NCBI RefSeq assembly: GCF_003722335.1
Contig: NZ_CP026100.1
Location: 2,082,001 to 2,146,000, forward strand
Source: Caulobacter flavus
GTDB taxonomy: Bacteria > Pseudomonadota > Alphaproteobacteria > Caulobacterales > Caulobacteraceae
DNA: 64,000 bases
Direction of reading: 5' to 3'
Shown here: piece by piece, positions 53,170-62,856 of the stretch
How positions within the stretch are numbered: position 1 is the stretch's first letter
Layout of the letters: each line of letters starts with the position of its first letter
Made by a program: the position numbers and the translations under genes
Notes under the pieces: generated by a model
The model's database searches: none
What the model saw: only the letters and a program-made list of their open reading frames with translations
What the model was told of the DNA's origin: nothing

Positions 53170-55023
53170 TCAGATCTCGATCGGGTTGGCGCGCATTTCG
53201 CCCCTGTCGCCCAGCGACAGCACCCGGACGACTTGCCCCTGGTCTTGATCGTCATTGAAGACGGCCTTGACCTGGGTCTGAGTGACCAGAGCGAAGTGAC
53301 GGATTTCCTGATGGCACTGGCGTGAGAAGCTGGATGGCAGGCTGCCATTCGACACCCGCATCAAATACTCGAAGAGCAGTGGACGCAGATCGAGCGCCGG
53401 CAAATTCATCTTGCCAAGCAGCTTGCTCGCCGCGACCGAAAGGCTTGGACGTTTGGTCGTTGGATCGAGCGACAGGCGAACGCTGAAGGACGTCATAGAC
53501 GCGCGATCGATTGGATCGATCGTTGCGACCTTACCAGCCGGGTCGTCGGTTTTGCCGATGGTGCCAGCCAGCCAGAGCTTTTCGTCATCGCTGGCCATCA
53601 TGCCGGTAAAGGCCCGATTGAGCCCCCGAATGAGCTGACGGGTGTAGGCGTCCACAACGTCCCTGGGCGCGCCAGCGCCCAGGGAGCCCAGGAGTCTGAG
53701 GTAGACCCCGCCGTGATGGAAAATCGTTAGGCGCCAGGGCGAGGACATCTCCGGTATTTCGGTGTCCTCAAGCCGGAAAAAGGCGCGCCGTCGCTGAGCT
53801 TCCAGTCCGCGACGGAAGGTGTTGATCACCTCCGCGCCACTAGTGGTGCCGCCTTTAGCGAGATAGTCCTGCAGCAGGGGCGCATAGAGATTGCTCCCGT
53901 AGACCTGCTCGTCGGCGAAGATAGCGTCGTGCAGGGCCTCAGGTTTTCCCTGAATGAGGGCCGCATCGATCAGATTGTTAGTCTCAAGGCCAACGGCCAG
54001 GACCTCGAACACCCTGAAGACGCGGTTGGCGTTACGCCGTTCGGGACGAAGATTGAGACCGCAAGCGTTGTTGTAGGGGTTGGTGTGTCGATACTCTCGC
54101 TGGTTGGCGCGCTTCTTCGCCGTCGCGCAGTTCAGCAGCGGATCGTCTGGATTCTTGGCGTCGCCCAGCACGATGTTCACCACCAGCGTCAGCAGCTGGC
54201 GGATAGGAACATGTTGGTCGTTGGCCGCAGCCAGGCGCAGCGATTGCCGCAAACGGTCCCGGAATGGCGATGGCGCTCCATCGACACGTCGCAGGAGCGA
54301 TCGATTGAGCTGGATGGGGCAGGGCTTATCATCGGCCAAGGCCGCGCAGGAGCCGCAGCCGCTCGTCCAGTCTTCGTGCTCGAGGATGGCGTCGAAGATA
54401 TTCTCGACGAGGGCGTCGTCCCAGGTGCGGCTGAGATTGAGAAGTCGCAGATTTAGCGACGTAACAGTCTCCCGTTCCTCTCGCAGCATCTCGGCTAGGG
54501 TCTGGTGGAGCAGCTCGTAGCGAGCCTTCTCGGCCAGTTTCGCGGCTTCGGCCGCATCGCGGAAATACTTGAGAAGTTGGCCGTCATTGGCCGCGACAAG
54601 ATAGATACGATCCTTGCGCTGGCCCAGGAGGGCTTGGCAGAACCCTTCCAGTTCGTTGGCCTTCTCGGTGTCCGATACCTCGCTGAGATCGCGGATGATG
54701 CGCAGCTCTTGGCCGGTCGGCAGCGTGGCCAAAAGTACGCCGTCATCGCCAGGCCAAGTATCAGCCCGATCGTGGAACTGCTCGGTGAAGAACTGCCGGA
54801 TATGGTAGGTCTTCCCGTCGCCAGCGGTGCCCGTCAGGATGACGTTTTGGGGCTCCGAGCGGAGCAGGCTTTCACGAATGGCGGCGGCGCGCGGCGCCTG
54901 GGTCTTCAGCGGCTTGACTGAAAACTGCGCCTGGGTCTGGCGGAGGTTTTCGTCGCAAAGGCTGTCGGAGGCCTCGACAGGTCCGAAAGTGCGCAGGAAA
55001 TCGACGAGAGGATTGGCGCTCAT
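53170..55023 (-). CDS. sspF: SspF/DptF-type restriction ATPase
   Basis: 617 residues from the ATG at 55023, which overlaps the sspD stop (ATGA); an upstream ATG three codons earlier would lie inside sspD. P-loop GTAGDGKT at 65-72, followed by RIIRDLSEVSDTEKANELEG and KDRIYLVAANDGQLLKYFRD (Walker B/sensor region). A cluster SGCGSCAALADDKPC holds four cysteines that could bind zinc. This matches the DptF/SspF family. In the restriction complex it probably regulates or loads SspH; detailed role not visible. Confidence 0.85.
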   Translation of the reverse strand: MSANPLVDFLRTFGPVEASDSLCDENLRQTQAQFSVKPLKTQAPRAAAIRESLLRSEPQNVILTGTAGDGKTYHIRQFFTEQFHDRADTWPGDDGVLLATLPTGQELRIIRDLSEVSDTEKANELEGFCQALLGQRKDRIYLVAANDGQLLKYFRDAAEAAKLAEKARYELLHQTLAEMLREERETVTSLNLRLLNLSRTWDDALVENIFDAILEHEDWTSGCGSCAALADDKPCPIQLNRSLLRRVDGAPSPFRDRLRQSLRLAAANDQHVPIRQLLTLVVNIVLGDAKNPDDPLLNCATAKKRANQREYRHTNPYNNACGLNLRPERRNANRVFRVFEVLAVGLETNNLIDAALIQGKPEALHDAIFADEQVYGSNLYAPLLQDYLAKGGTTSGAEVINTFRRGLEAQRRRAFFRLEDTEIPEMSSPWRLTIFHHGGVYLRLLGSLGAGAPRDVVDAYTRQLIRGLNRAFTGMMASDDEKLWLAGTIGKTDDPAGKVATIDPIDRASMTSFSVRLSLDPTTKRPSLSVAASKLLGKMNLPALDLRPLLFEYLMRVSNGSLPSSFSRQCHQEIRHFALVTQTQVKAVFNDDQDQGQVVRVLSLGDRGEMRANPIEI

Positions 55024-55844
55024 AGGTGGCACACCGCACAGCCGTCTTCCGACTTGGCCTTGATGGCGCGACGGGGCATGTGCTCGACGTCATCGAGCGA
55101 ACGGCCGTCGACCCAGGTGTATTTGCGGCCCCGCTTCATGGTCTCGTAGGCCTTGGCCTTTTCGTAGAGGTCGGGGTGACGCTCCTTGAGGCCCTGCCAT
55201 TCGCCGATCTGCTGGTAGAAACAGAAATAGCAACCCGAGCGGCTGCGCCACTCGTAGTAGTCGGGCAAGCCGAGGCCGGCGCTGTCGAGGATGCGTCCGA
55301 CCTCGTCCAACCCGATGGCGTCGTCGCGATAGGGGTAGACAGGTGTGATGTTGGGCCGCTCGGAGATCACGACCGGCTTGGCGCCCGCCGTGCCATTGCC
55401 CAGATAGCCGGCACGGTTCTCGTCGGCGCGGATGCCGATGTAGGAATAGGCGCGATCGGTGCCGACGAACCGCTCGAACGGGGCGATCTTCATCATGCGC
55501 GTGCACCAACGCGCGCGCGGACTCGGCAGGAAGCCGGCGAAGTGTTCGTAGAGGGCCACGTCGAACGCGGTGCGCCCCGGCTTCTCGGGCACATCGAAGA
55601 GATCCATCGCTGAGACGCGATGAATCTCCATGTCCAGAACGTTCTCCAGTCGGGCCAGATAGTCGTAGGTTTCCGGCAGCTCGACGCCAGTGTCGGAGAA
55701 GACGTACTCGAATTTCACATCGGGATTGCGCTGGCGCAGATAGACCGCGAGCGCTGATGAGTCTTTCCCGCCCGACACTGGCACGATGTGCCGGGCGGTG
55801 TGGTCGAGGACGGCCTTGTCCACCGAAACGGCCAAACTGGTCAT
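55020..55844 (-). CDS. sspD: SspD, PAPS-reductase-like ATP pyrophosphatase
   Basis: 274 residues. PP-loop SGGKDS (24-29) binds ATP; cysteines in ARWCTRMMK, SGCYFCFYQQ and GCAVCHL are placed to hold an Fe-S cluster, as in DndC relatives. It activates the DNA backbone (adenylation-type chemistry) for sulfur insertion. It is much shorter than typical DndC and matches the SspD type used with SspB and SspC. ATGA overlaps with both neighbours. Confidence 0.88.
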   Translation of the reverse strand: MTSLAVSVDKAVLDHTARHIVPVSGGKDSSALAVYLRQRNPDVKFEYVFSDTGVELPETYDYLARLENVLDMEIHRVSAMDLFDVPEKPGRTAFDVALYEHFAGFLPSPRARWCTRMMKIAPFERFVGTDRAYSYIGIRADENRAGYLGNGTAGAKPVVISERPNITPVYPYRDDAIGLDEVGRILDSAGLGLPDYYEWRSRSGCYFCFYQQIGEWQGLKERHPDLYEKAKAYETMKRGRKYTWVDGRSLDDVEHMPRRAIKAKSEDGCAVCHL

Positions 55845-58800
55845 CCGACCTCCCGAATGTTGCTTCTCTGTGGCGTGTCGTGGCTTTGCGCGTCGAGTTG
55901 CGCCAGTTGCCGCTTCAGCTCGCCGATCCTGGCTTCCAGGATCGGTCGCACGCGCGCTTGAGGCGTTTCAGTGCTGATGGCCGCTGTTTCAATGCGCTCG
56001 CGAGCTTCGCGCAGCGCTGTCCGGAACTGAGCAGGGCTAGGGTCATCCCATTTCTCCAGGCCTGTTTTGAGCAGGATGAGGCTAAGCGCGGTGGCGAGCG
56101 ATCTGGCCGAGAAGCGTCCATTGGCCGTCTCAACCGTCTTGGCGAGCACGGCCCGGTCGCTGATCTTGAGATCCTGGCGTTGCTCCAGATCCGCAAGATC
56201 GAAACAGTCGGACCAGGCACGCACGACCTCGATGAGGTCGGCCTGCGGCGAGGTCGCTGCCCGGAAGGTTTCGGTGATCACCGCCACAGCGTCATGGGCG
56301 AAGAGCTCTTCAAGGCCATCGACGGCCTTGCGCGCAGCTTCCAGCTTGACGATCAGCGTGGGATCAAAGGCGTTGGTCGAGAAAAGCGCCGGAATGTCTT
56401 CGAGCAGAAGGGCCACCGGATCGGTGGCGCTACTCAGCAGTCGCAGCAGCGCCTTGGCGTCGGCACCCAGGCGATCAACCCGGCGAGCGCTCTCGGGAAC
56501 CTCGGTCAGCCAGCGCTGGATGGCGTCGTAGGCGCATCGCACCAGCTCGTCTTCCTGATTGGGCTGCTCGTGGGCGAAGACATCGCAGATTTCGCGAAGA
56601 TAGAGGTCGCGCTGCGCGTCGTTGGGCAAGACCTGTACGGTGAAACCGGCCGGATACATGACCATCTGGTCGAATTTGAAACCCAGCAGATCTGGCTCGT
56701 AGACGCCATCGCGATACAGGGCGACGTTGCGCGCGAATTTCTGATAGCCCGCCGCAATCAGCAGGGGGGCGACCCCGAGCGGCAGCCCAATCGGCGTCTT
56801 CTGAAGATCGTGCAGGAGGTCGCCGAGCGGGCGCGGGGACTGTGTTGGAGAGCGCATGAAGTCGGCGATCTTTGACCAGGCGCTGCGCAGGCCAGTATCT
56901 GCGATCTCGTTGGGCCCCACAAAGCCGGTGTCTTGGTGCAGGCCCGTGCGCTCGAAGACCGTGCGGTAGATAGAGGCTTCGGCGCTGGTTTCGTTCTCTT
57001 CGAGGCCTAGGCGCTCACGATCGGCGCGTTGCAGGATCTTGGTGATGATCCGCACGCGAGAGGTTTGCATCATCCGCGACGGCTGATCGCGCATCAGCTG
57101 CTCGTTATCGATCCGCGGGGTCTCGCCATACCAATCGTCGAAGAGCTTGGAGGCGGCCATGGTCCCAGGGCGATCGTTAGTCACGACCAATTGCTGGCCC
57201 TGCGCGAACCAATCGGCTGCGGGGCCGCGGGGGGTGAGCAAGGGACGCAAAAGCATGGCAAGCTGCTCGAAGGCGACAGATTCGAGCTCCTGCAGCTCGG
57301 TCGTCACCATCGGATCTGAGGCGATGAAAGCCTTGTCAGTTCGCAGAGCTTCCAGGGCCACCAGCTCCAGCGCGGCGCTCTCAATATCAAGCACCCGGCG
57401 GGGAATGACGCGGATCAGGCGCTCGGCTCTACAGCCGTGCGCGGCTTCGCGAGCGGCGTCGATCTCGGTCTTGGATCGCGCCAAGACATACACGATGCTG
57501 GCGGCTTGCCCGACGGACGGTGGAGCAATCACGTCGGCAGCGCGAGCATAGGCACCGCGGAAGTATCGATTGACCCCAGCGCGCGCGTTGTGACCTGGCG
57601 TGCGCACGTTGGGTGCCGGAAAGCGGGCGTTGAGGAAGGCGAGTAGATCGAAGCTGCTTGCCAGGCGATCTCTTTCTTCGCGGACCCGCATGGCGACGTC
57701 GATGTCGGCCCCGTGCCAGACGGCGACGTCGTCGTTATGGCGCCGCCACAGCAGGAGGTTGGCGCTCAACAGATCATCGACGGCCCGCGTGATATCGGCG
57801 GCCTCGCGCCGCTCGGAGAGCACTGACAGTTCTAGAGCTTCGCGCGGCAGGCGCAGGCGCTCACCGCTGACGCCCAGTTGAAGTAGACACGCCGCGGCGA
57901 TGAGCTCGCGCTGCAAGTCGTCGCGTGCTCGGGAGCGGGCGCTTTCGGCTTCGACCCAACGCCGGTAACTGCCACCGATGCCTACATCACTGCGCATAGC
58001 GTCGGCGAAGGCCTGGTAGACCTCCTCGATGCCGACGGGACGGCCCATCTCAGCTTCCCGCAGGAAGGAGAACAGGCTGCGCTCGTTCTGCCCAACGCGA
58101 GCAACCAGCCTTGGCAAGATCTGCAGAGCGCCCGCCGTCAGCGGTTGCATCTGGGTTATCAGGGCCTCGATCGCCGCCTCATCCTCCATGGCGTCGAACC
58201 AGCGCGCATCCTTGATGCGTTGCGCCAGCCCGGAAACCGCCTTGGGCTTGAATTTCTCAGGACGCAGGGTGGTGACCACCTCGCCCACGAGCTTGTAGAT
58301 TTCCTGGCTGTCCTCGATCAGGCGGATCGTCTCGAACCGTCCTTCGATCTTGCGCCACTCGGTCCGCGTCGTTTCATTGAGGCGAGACGCGTAGGCCAGC
58401 ATGTTCTGGTGCAGCAGCAGGGTAAGGCTGAGCGTTGGCCCACTGGCGCGCGAGGCTCGCTCGGCCAGGCGCTGGACGAAGTCGAGCTCACCTGTACGGC
58501 CGTCGGCGGTTAGGCCTTCGAGGTGGCGGCCAAACTCATCCCAGATGATGGCGACGTGATCGAAGGGTTTGTCTTTCAGCGCTTTGGCCAAGCCATCTAG
58601 CGAGTCGAGCTTCTTGATCCCCAAAGCGCGCGCGATCGCTTGCAAGGGTTCTTGCTCATACCCAGTCAGAACAACAGCTTCGCCGCGCTTGGTCGAGCGC
58701 AGGCGATTGTTGATCCGGCGGCCAAGCTCGGGATCGATCAGATCCAAAGCGGGGGCTAGCCCGCCAACGAGGCTGGCGGCGGTGGGGTCGTGGCGAACGG

Positions 58801-58990
58801 CCAGAGCTCCTACGCCTGCGGCCAGCGTCTTGCCGCTGCCGTAGGGCGCGATCACCATGTGAGCGCCTTGCGGAGCCATCACCGCCGAGATGATCGGAGT
58901 AGCGCGACGTGTGGGCCGGTAGTGGCCAAAACGCAGCGGGAAGCGCAGGTCCTCGGTCAGATTGAGCGAGCGGAAGAGAAATTCGGTCAT
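55841..58990 (-). CDS. sspC: SspC, large P-loop ATPase
   Basis: 1049 residues. P-loop APYGSGKT at 48-55, then FDHVAIIWDEFGRHLEGL as Walker B, and a long helical body. A late stretch (TPIGLPLGVAPLLIAAGYQK, NVALYRDGVYEPDLLGFKFD) resembles the BrxC/PglY class of defence ATPases. A coiled-coil-like tail ends the protein (LEARIGELKRQLAQLDAQSH). Position between sspB and sspD identifies it as SspC, whose ATPase activity is needed for sulfur insertion. Overlaps both neighbours by 4 bp. Confidence 0.83.
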   Translation of the reverse strand: MTEFLFRSLNLTEDLRFPLRFGHYRPTRRATPIISAVMAPQGAHMVIAPYGSGKTLAAGVGALAVRHDPTAASLVGGLAPALDLIDPELGRRINNRLRSTKRGEAVVLTGYEQEPLQAIARALGIKKLDSLDGLAKALKDKPFDHVAIIWDEFGRHLEGLTADGRTGELDFVQRLAERASRASGPTLSLTLLLHQNMLAYASRLNETTRTEWRKIEGRFETIRLIEDSQEIYKLVGEVVTTLRPEKFKPKAVSGLAQRIKDARWFDAMEDEAAIEALITQMQPLTAGALQILPRLVARVGQNERSLFSFLREAEMGRPVGIEEVYQAFADAMRSDVGIGGSYRRWVEAESARSRARDDLQRELIAAACLLQLGVSGERLRLPREALELSVLSERREAADITRAVDDLLSANLLLWRRHNDDVAVWHGADIDVAMRVREERDRLASSFDLLAFLNARFPAPNVRTPGHNARAGVNRYFRGAYARAADVIAPPSVGQAASIVYVLARSKTEIDAAREAAHGCRAERLIRVIPRRVLDIESAALELVALEALRTDKAFIASDPMVTTELQELESVAFEQLAMLLRPLLTPRGPAADWFAQGQQLVVTNDRPGTMAASKLFDDWYGETPRIDNEQLMRDQPSRMMQTSRVRIITKILQRADRERLGLEENETSAEASIYRTVFERTGLHQDTGFVGPNEIADTGLRSAWSKIADFMRSPTQSPRPLGDLLHDLQKTPIGLPLGVAPLLIAAGYQKFARNVALYRDGVYEPDLLGFKFDQMVMYPAGFTVQVLPNDAQRDLYLREICDVFAHEQPNQEDELVRCAYDAIQRWLTEVPESARRVDRLGADAKALLRLLSSATDPVALLLEDIPALFSTNAFDPTLIVKLEAARKAVDGLEELFAHDAVAVITETFRAATSPQADLIEVVRAWSDCFDLADLEQRQDLKISDRAVLAKTVETANGRFSARSLATALSLILLKTGLEKWDDPSPAQFRTALREARERIETAAISTETPQARVRPILEARIGELKRQLAQLDAQSHDTPQRSNIREVG

Positions 58991-59874
58991 CCGGCCGCCT
59001 CCGCATCGACGCGGCTATAGAGGGCCTCTAGCCAGTAGGTCAGCGGTCGGTCGGGAACGTGGATCGTGCGGTCGCCCGCGGCGCTCTCCACGATGACCCC
59101 GTCCTGACGCTTCTTGCCGATCTTACCGACGGTGGTTTCGATTGCTTCGAGCCCTTGGCAGAAGATCCGGCCGGGGCCGAGCCTGAGCGTGGCGAGCTCT
59201 CTGAGGCTCAGGCGGTCCACGCCCTTCTGGCTTTGGAGCGCCGAGGTGGCGGCAAGGAAGACTTCCTCAGGCAGACCCTGCGGACGACGCGTCCGCTCAA
59301 AGCGGTGGACCGCGTCGTGTCGCGCGACGAGGCCCAGCTCGCGAAAGGGGCAGGCGCCGATGTCTTCAGGGTCGACGAGATCAACGCCAGGGCGGGCCGC
59401 GTAGGCGCTGAGAAGGCAGGCGACGTCACGCTGCACCATCGCTGCGCTGGGCGGCCGCTGGGCGTGGGTGCGCGCGTAGGCTTGGAAGGCATCCTGGGCC
59501 GTAATGCGATCAAAGATCCGGTCCGAAAAGTCGTTGAAGAACCAACTCCAGACCGAGCCTTCTTGCCGCGCCAAGATCAGATGCAAAAACCACCAGGTGC
59601 CCGGGCGTTCGAAATAGCGATCGTGCGCGAAGATCAGCTTTGCAATCTCGAGGTCTTCATCGTCTTTGGCGGGACGAAGGCCCGTCATGTTTAGCCAGTA
59701 GCCGAGAGAGTCCACCATCTTCGACCCAAGGCCGAGTGCGTCAGCGGTTTGGGTGTTGGCGCTAAAGCCATGCGTGGTGATGAGCTGGTTCAGACCCTTC
59801 GGTAGCCAGCCATAACGGACCGGGAAGGTGGCGTGACCGCCGTAGTTGAAGCGAATGGTCTGGTTCACGCGCAC
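58987..59874 (-). CDS. sspB: SspB, DUF4007-family nickase
   Basis: 295 residues. The N-terminus (TIRFNYGGHATFPVRYGWLP, KGLNQLITTHGFSANTQTAD, ALGLGSKMVDSLGYWLNMTG) is the hallmark of DUF4007. The middle contains a cysteine (IGACPFRELGLV), and the C-terminal winged-helix-like part ends the protein (KIGKKRQDGVIVESAAGDRT). SspB is reported as the nickase that opens one strand where the phosphorothioate will be placed, which is why Ssp marks are single-stranded. Start lies 10 bp inside the end of sspA. Confidence 0.88.
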   Translation of the reverse strand: MRVNQTIRFNYGGHATFPVRYGWLPKGLNQLITTHGFSANTQTADALGLGSKMVDSLGYWLNMTGLRPAKDDEDLEIAKLIFAHDRYFERPGTWWFLHLILARQEGSVWSWFFNDFSDRIFDRITAQDAFQAYARTHAQRPPSAAMVQRDVACLLSAYAARPGVDLVDPEDIGACPFRELGLVARHDAVHRFERTRRPQGLPEEVFLAATSALQSQKGVDRLSLRELATLRLGPGRIFCQGLEAIETTVGKIGKKRQDGVIVESAAGDRTIHVPDRPLTYWLEALYSRVDAEAAG

Positions 59875-61103
59875 ATCTCTAAACGCTGGTAGACTTTGGC
59901 GATGGCGGTGATCGCCGTATCGATCTCGGTTTCGGTGTTGAGCGGCGAGACGGAGAAGCGGACGCAGGAGAAGGCCTCGTTTTCGCTCAGCCCCATCGCC
60001 CTCAGGACATGCGAAGGCTCGGGACGCCGGCTCGAACAGGCCGAGCCCTGTGACGCCAGGACGCCCTCGGCGTCCAAATTGGCGACGATGGACATAGCAT
60101 CGACGCCAGGGAACAGCAGGTTGGTCACATTGGGGAGGCGGGGGGCGCGCCCGCCGTTGACAACCGCGCGCGGCAGCGCCGCCAGAACGCCCGCCTCAAG
60201 ACGGTCCCGCAGCAGCGCCATACGCTGAGCATCCTGCGCCAGACTTCTGGCGCGCTCGGCGCAGGCGACGGCGAGGCCCGCGATCATCGGCAAGGCTTGA
60301 GTACCCGCACGTAGGCCCTGTTCCTGCTCGCCGCCCAGTAGCTGCGGCGTCAGACGCGTTTCTTCTTCGTGGACCAGCAGAGCGCCCACGCCCATGGGCG
60401 CATGCAGCTTATGACCAGAGATTGACACCATATCCGGGCCCCGGCCGCGGCCCACTAGCGTCAGCTGCTTGCCAAATGACTGCGCTGCGTCGGAGTGGAA
60501 CAACACTGCCTCGAACCGTGCGATCAGGTTGGCGATTGTCGCGATCGGTTGGACGACGCCCGTTTCGCTATTGGCCGTTTGGATCGAGACCGTCACCGGG
60601 CCAGTGGTCTCGTTCAGCCAGGCCGCCAAGGTCTCAAGGTCGACCAAGCCATCGCGATCGACTGGCAAGATGCGAACCTCAAACCCGGCGTTGGACAACG
60701 CTTCGGCCGGGCGGAGGAGGGAGGGGTGCTCGACGGCCGAGGTGATGAGGACGCCGCCGCGGCGCGCATGTGAGGCGACGACGAGGTTGTTGGCCTCGGT
60801 GCAGCCTGAGGTGAAGATGACATTTTCTGGGTAGACGCCTTCGCTGAGCGCGATGACGGCGTCGCGCGCCTTTTCGAGCATAGCGCGCGCGATCTCGCCA
60901 GCGGCATGTGCGCTCGACGGATTGGCTCCGCGCTGAAGGGCCTCGACGACGGCTTTGATGACGATCGGGGTTGGGGCGGCGTTGGCGTTGGCGTCGAGAT
61001 TGATTTGGGCGTTAGTGGTACCGCCCTCGGCTCCTAGCGTTTCGGTCAGCGTCAGCTCGGCGCTTAACGCGTGTTCCGACCAATCTCTATCCGCCTGAGC
61101 CAT
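59865..61103 (-). CDS. sspA: SspA cysteine desulfurase
   Basis: 412 residues from the ATG at 61103 (a GTG 8 codons upstream is the alternative). Fold type I PLP enzyme: the PLP lysine is K232 (SISGHKLHAPMG) and the catalytic, persulfide-carrying cysteine C356 (SQGSACSSRRPEPSHVL). It supplies sulfur from L-cysteine to the phosphorothioation machinery, as SspA, DndA and IscS do. It is the first gene of the operon. The intergenic region upstream (61104-61631) holds its promoter, divergent from the DUF4365 gene. Confidence 0.92.
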   Translation of the reverse strand: MAQADRDWSEHALSAELTLTETLGAEGGTTNAQINLDANANAAPTPIVIKAVVEALQRGANPSSAHAAGEIARAMLEKARDAVIALSEGVYPENVIFTSGCTEANNLVVASHARRGGVLITSAVEHPSLLRPAEALSNAGFEVRILPVDRDGLVDLETLAAWLNETTGPVTVSIQTANSETGVVQPIATIANLIARFEAVLFHSDAAQSFGKQLTLVGRGRGPDMVSISGHKLHAPMGVGALLVHEEETRLTPQLLGGEQEQGLRAGTQALPMIAGLAVACAERARSLAQDAQRMALLRDRLEAGVLAALPRAVVNGGRAPRLPNVTNLLFPGVDAMSIVANLDAEGVLASQGSACSSRRPEPSHVLRAMGLSENEAFSCVRFSVSPLNTETEIDTAITAIAKVYQRLEMCA

Positions 61104-61631
61104 CCCAATTCCAATCCGCGCGCGCACAATCGCGCGACCGACGCAGAGGGTTTGCGCGGTCCATCACTCTGTCCTGAAGCCGCGATGCGACAGGGACGGT
61201 CGTGGTGAATCGATCGAAGCCGGGACGCTGAATTGCCGCACTGCAGGTTCTTATGAGCCTTGCCTGCCGGAATCTCGCCCCCGCGCAATCCCCAGGCAAT
61301 GCAAGCTACACGATAGCCCTAGGCTGTCACCTGATTTTGCCAGCCTACGGTGTGTCTCCCTACCGAGAATGTCATCGAGGTTGTGCATGCACTCTTGCCG
61401 CGATCGACTTGGAGGCTGCTCGCTTTAGGTTGGGCCAGATTACGATCGTCCTGAAGTGCGCCTAAGTCAGCGCCAGCCACCGACGGCCGAGGCGGAACGT
61501 CGAGTTCCTGGAGGGTCACTGACGTCAGCTGATGGCGCGCCGCGGGCCTAAATTGCCATTTCCCGTTTTGACTTGAGGCGACCGTCGCTGCCAACAAGGG
61601 TGGGGCACGGCCATTTCAAGGGAGAGACTGG
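61104..61631. other. Divergent intergenic region, sspA / DUF4365 gene
   Basis: About 530 bp with no convincing gene. It must carry the promoter of the 16.7-kb ssp operon (minus) and that of the nuclease-like gene (plus). GGGAGAGACTGG just before 61632 is the ribosome site of the latter. A short open frame at 61253-61465 has no ribosome site or family-like sequence. No strong palindrome was seen. Confidence 0.5.
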
Positions 61632-62825
61632 ATGACGGACAGCAGGCACCAGGTTGCGTTGCCAGTCACGACGAACAACATCGCTACTGGCTCCATGGGC
61701 GTCGCGATTGTCGATCTATGCGTGTCGCGAATGGGGCACCAGTTCAGCGAGAGGCCAAAACATGACTACGGCATCGACGGGATCATAGGCATAGTCGATG
61801 CGGCCGGCGAACGACGGCATGTGACCGGTCGCGAGATCGCCGTCCAGATCAAGCATGGTAGCGACGTCGTCTATCGGAGCGATGACCGGTTCACGCTCTA
61901 CACTGCGCTGAGCACGGGCAACTATTGGCTCGCCCACACCCTTCCGGTCATCGTCGTTTACGTCGATCCAGAGACGGAAACCTGTCACTGGGCGTCGGTG
62001 ACGCCGGAGGCGATGCGGCGAACGGGGAAGGGGTATGCCCTCGATATCCCTCGGACTAGCAATCTCGCCTCTGATAACGCCGCCTTGATCGCGGTTGGCG
62101 GGGCACCCGGTCGGAGGCGTGAACCGGAGGATGCGCCCCCTCTGATGTTGGTGTTCGATGAAGCCTCCGGACTGGTCGGCGACGACGACGAACTCGGGGC
62201 GGATCTCGCAGAGTACGCCCAGGCTCTCCGCCACGGCCGCCAACGCTTGCTGACAGTCGAAATCGCGACGTTCGGCGACGTCCTTGCTGCCATCGCAGCA
62301 GCCCAGGCGGGCTCGGCAACGGTGGAATCGCGTAGGATCGGTTACGCTCTGAACGAGATCGTCGCCCGCTATGAGAAGACGGCGCACAACCTTGCTCGGG
62401 GCCTGACTCTTATGTTCGGCAACCGGTTCCTGGCTCAGCCCTTCAGCCATGATTTCGACGACTACGCGGCCGCGGCACGTGCGTTCGCCGAATACTATGT
62501 GCGGCCCGTTCGGCCGCGATCGAGGGCGCTCGGATTGGTCGCCTGGCCAAGCAACGAGATGCAGGAGCCGGAGCCCAAAATCGATCTAACCGATGCCGAA
62601 AAGGCAGCGTTGATCGAAAAGCTTGGCACTAACGCTCCGATCGCGCTCAGCGCATTTGGCGACGCTATCGTTGGCGACCTTGGTTCCGACATGGTTGCTC
62701 GTCGGGCTGTCCCTGCGATCACCCGCTACGTCATGAGCCTTGCAGATCGCAATGGTCGGGACGATGAGAGCGTCCTGGATGACGTTAACCTGTATCCGAC
62801 CTTCTGGCGCCTCGGGCTGGCGTGA
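61632..62825 (+). CDS. DUF4365-family nuclease-like protein
   Basis: 397 residues. Residues about 20-165 are a DUF4365 domain with a PD-(D/E)xK-like pattern: HDYGIDGIIGIVDAAG (D49), then REIAVQIKHGSD (E68, Q72, K74), and the aromatic YWLAHTLPVIVVYVDPETE. The remaining 230 residues are unassigned helices. DUF4365 proteins are frequent in phage-defence islands and are likely DNA nucleases. It is divergent from sspA; whether it senses phosphorothioate marks or is an independent defence gene cannot be told. Confidence 0.75.
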   Translation: MTDSRHQVALPVTTNNIATGSMGVAIVDLCVSRMGHQFSERPKHDYGIDGIIGIVDAAGERRHVTGREIAVQIKHGSDVVYRSDDRFTLYTALSTGNYWLAHTLPVIVVYVDPETETCHWASVTPEAMRRTGKGYALDIPRTSNLASDNAALIAVGGAPGRRREPEDAPPLMLVFDEASGLVGDDDELGADLAEYAQALRHGRQRLLTVEIATFGDVLAAIAAAQAGSATVESRRIGYALNEIVARYEKTAHNLARGLTLMFGNRFLAQPFSHDFDDYAAAARAFAEYYVRPVRPRSRALGLVAWPSNEMQEPEPKIDLTDAEKAALIEKLGTNAPIALSAFGDAIVGDLGSDMVARRAVPAITRYVMSLADRNGRDDESVLDDVNLYPTFWRLGLA

Positions 62826-62856
62826 TTTGATAAGAGTCTGACACGGCCTCTGAACG

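Noticed and set aside
55020..55844. Calling this gene dndC of a Dnd system
   Set aside because: It is too short for DndC, and no dndB, dndD or dndE is present; DUF4007 and the large ATPase point to Ssp.
61253..61465. A 70-codon frame in the sspA/DUF4365 gap
   Set aside because: No ribosome site and no recognisable sequence; probably chance.
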